From positions 1-64,000 of the forward strand of contig CBDCJB010000005.1 of assembly GCA_965217605.1 (NCBI GenBank): a DNA stretch of 64,000 bases, read 5' to 3'. A program made the position numbers and the translations under genes. Shown here piece by piece: positions 62,603-64,000 of this stretch. Below the pieces are notes generated by a model that saw nothing but the letters and a program-made list of their open reading frames with translations, was not told where the DNA came from and did not search any database. The DNA comes from JAYYZW01 sp965217605. Lineage in GTDB: Bacteria > Pseudomonadota > Gammaproteobacteria > Ga0077536. Each line of letters begins with the position of its first letter. Positions within the stretch are counted from its first letter, which is position 1.

Positions 62603-63526
62603 ATGATGCAAAAGGACAAGACCAACCAGGGGTATAAGTACCAACCCAAGCACGTTGACGAGATCATTGTGCGGCCGTTCGCGTTCGAGTTCCCGGATGA
62701 CCTCGACCCGGTTTGGGCGCCGGAGCATGTCGTGCGTTCTCATTTGTTCAACGGTTTTTCGTTGACCATGCCGTATTTGGAGCCGTACCTCATCAAAACG
62801 ATGCACGAGGCCACCCAACACGTCAGCGATCCGGCATTACTCGAAGACATGAGGGGATTCAACGGCCAGGAGTCGCGCCATTACGAATGCCACGCGCGCC
62901 TGAACAAACTGTTGAGGACCAACGGTTATCCCGAGTTCGCCACTGTCGAGGCGCGGCTCGCAGCCACCTTCGACCGCGTATCGAAGATGAGCTTGCGCAC
63001 GCGCCTCGCCTACAGCGCCGGGTTCGAGTGCATGACCAATGGGTTCACCAATTGGTTCATCAACAAGCGCACGGAACTTTTTGGCGGCACAAACCCGCAC
63101 ATCGCCTCGTTCTGGCTGATGCATATGATCGAAGAGACCGAACACAAGACGGCGGCATTCGATGCTTACATGGCCTATTCAGGCCAATACCTACCTCGAG
63201 CCTTCGGCGTCTTCCATGGCTCGAGTCACGTGCTTGCATACGGTGTAGTCGGCATGTTTACCGCACTCAAAAAAGACGGCACGCTCTACAAACCAAAAGT
63301 TATGCTCGACGTGTGTCGTGAACTCTGGTCGGTCGCGCGTCACATCGTCCCGTTTATGCTGCGTGCGTTACTGCCATGGCACGATCCGCGGTGCGAAAGC
63401 GATCCGCAGTGGATGAAAGACTGGATCGCCGGGCACGCGACGCTGCCGAGCGGCGCGCTGATTCCACTCGTCGATACGAACGACCCTGAGATACCGGTGC
63501 CTTTCCCGGCACCACAAACCGACTGA
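62603..63526 (+). CDS. Metal-dependent hydrolase, PF10118 family
   Basis: 307 residues, helical. Metal-ligand candidates are in FNGQESRHYECHARL and IEETEHKTAAFDAY, the repeated E..H pattern of this ferritin-like family. PF10118 is called predicted metal-dependent hydrolase; some members accompany cyclic ether or lipid catabolism. Two start ATGs (62603, 62606) are adjacent. It follows the LLM gene by 27 bases and precedes the isomerase-like gene. Confidence 0.85.
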   Translation: MMQKDKTNQGYKYQPKHVDEIIVRPFAFEFPDDLDPVWAPEHVVRSHLFNGFSLTMPYLEPYLIKTMHEATQHVSDPALLEDMRGFNGQESRHYECHARLNKLLRTNGYPEFATVEARLAATFDRVSKMSLRTRLAYSAGFECMTNGFTNWFINKRTELFGGTNPHIASFWLMHMIEETEHKTAAFDAYMAYSGQYLPRAFGVFHGSSHVLAYGVVGMFTALKKDGTLYKPKVMLDVCRELWSVARHIVPFMLRALLPWHDPRCESDPQWMKDWIAGHATLPSGALIPLVDTNDPEIPVPFPAPQTD

Positions 63527-63531
63527 ACAAT

Positions 63532-63605
63532 GTAGCCTGGATGAAGCGTAGCGGGATCCGGGCCGCGCTGAGTTCCCGGATTCCGCTACGCTTCATCCAG
63601 GCTAC
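63532..63605. repeat. Palindromic repeat, GTAGCCTGGAT family, copy 3
   Basis: Arms of 31 bases (63532-63562 and 63575-63605) with one mismatch and a 12-base loop. The arm runs GTAGCCTGGATGAAGCGT to GGATCCGGG. The orientation is opposite to that of copies 1 and 2. It lies between the PF10118 and isomerase-like genes. Confidence 0.9.
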
Positions 63606-63622
63606 GTCGGGAGAGAAACATC

Positions 63623-64000
63623 ATGGAGCGCCTGCAAAGAATCATGATTGGAAACGGGTTGCTGGTCGTCCTGGCTGCGATGCTGGCCGGGTTCATGTTG
63701 ATGTTTTCGCTGATCGGCGGCATGGAGATCTGGCCGGGCAAGATCATCGCCTTCGAGGTCTACGGTACGAACGACGGCTGGGTGCGCGCGCATTCCGGCG
63801 GCGTAACCAACGGCCTGCTAGTCATCGTGGTTGCTCTGGCCTTGCCGACGCTGCGGTTGAGTCCGCTGATGGAGCGCGTCACGGCCTGGGGGTTCATCTA
63901 TATCGCCTGGTCCTTCACGTTCTTCTACTGGGTGGGGAATGCGGCGGGCAATCGGGGCCTGACCCTCGGCGACAGCCAGCTTGGACAGACGGACCTACTC
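63623..64000 (+). CDS. Styrene-oxide-isomerase-like membrane protein, partial
   Basis: The first 126 residues; the gene runs off the window end. It begins MERLQRIMIGNGLLVV, with GAGAGAAA as ribosome site. Helices are at about 12-33, 65-78 and 86-106. The run GWVRAHSGGVTNGLLV has His57 and Asn63, and FYWVGNAAGNRGL has Tyr102. These match the spacing and neighbours of the haem-ligand His, Asn and Tyr of styrene oxide isomerase (StyC), which rearranges epoxides to aldehydes. If so, an epoxide intermediate may be made in this region. The 3' part and any function remain to be seen. Confidence 0.72.
   Translation, partial: MERLQRIMIGNGLLVVLAAMLAGFMLMFSLIGGMEIWPGKIIAFEVYGTNDGWVRAHSGGVTNGLLVIVVALALPTLRLSPLMERVTAWGFIYIAWSFTFFYWVGNAAGNRGLTLGDSQLGQTDLL

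Noticed and set aside
1..64000. CRISPR arrays, tRNA or rRNA genes, prophage or complete insertion sequences
   Set aside because: No regularly spaced direct repeats, cloverleaf sequences, rRNA segments, integrase or transposase frames were recognised on either strand by eye.

Overview
The window looks like a chromosomal segment of a GC-rich, non-enteric gammaproteobacterium, probably free-living and aerobic. The evidence is gene order: radC-rpmB-rpmG, ftsY-ftsE-ftsX-rpoH facing away from an M16 peptidase-rsmD-coaD-ferredoxin operon, an aa3-type cytochrome c oxidase locus with its haem A and copper assembly genes, bioBFCD, and the origin-type block rpmH-rnpA-yidC-mnmE diverging from dnaA-dnaN-recF-gyrB. 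No rRNA, tRNA, CRISPR, prophage or full insertion sequence was seen. Genes are packed tightly; no gene-free stretch exceeds 300 bases, and the longest ones hold palindromic repeats or divergent promoters.

Layout. 0-6.6 kb: radC, two ribosomal proteins, a minus-strand acyl desaturase, a GldA/GldF/GldG-like ABC system and mutM. 6.6-12.5 kb (minus): gamma-glutamyltransferase, ferredoxin, coaD, rsmD (apparent ATT start) and a pair of M16 peptidase-like proteins. 12.8-16.3 kb (plus): ftsY, ftsE, ftsX and rpoH; a perfect CIRCE operator lies just upstream of rpoH. 16.3-25.3 kb (mostly minus): haem A synthesis and cytochrome oxidase. 25.3-29.1 kb (minus): biotin synthesis. 29.1-39.8 kb: comF, then the replication/origin block. 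39.8-43.6 kb: three glycosyltransferases and a sulfotransferase, replacing the mnmG-rsmG-parAB genes that often follow mnmE.

43.6-64 kb is an accessory catabolic region. It holds two HyuA/HyuB (hydantoinase/oxoprolinase-type) pairs in opposite internal gene order and three luciferase-like (LLM) oxidoreductases. Around them are an amidohydrolase, a PuuE-like polysaccharide-deacetylase-fold protein, a DUF1185 protein, a metallo-beta-lactamase-fold hydrolase, an ectoine-hydrolase/creatinase-like M24 protein, an alpha/beta hydrolase, a PF10118 protein, a cupin and an NTF2-like protein. At the right edge is the first part of a styrene-oxide-isomerase-like membrane protein. The family mix suggests oxidative and ATP-dependent opening of small N-heterocycles, cyclic amides or similar compounds; the substrate is unknown, and no transporter or regulator is visible in the island.

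Two families of short palindromic repeats are scattered between genes, and one MITE-like 157-bp hairpin sits between coaD and the ferredoxin gene. Start sites were moved from the longest open frame wherever a ribosome binding site or family alignment favoured a shorter or longer protein; this is stated per entry.
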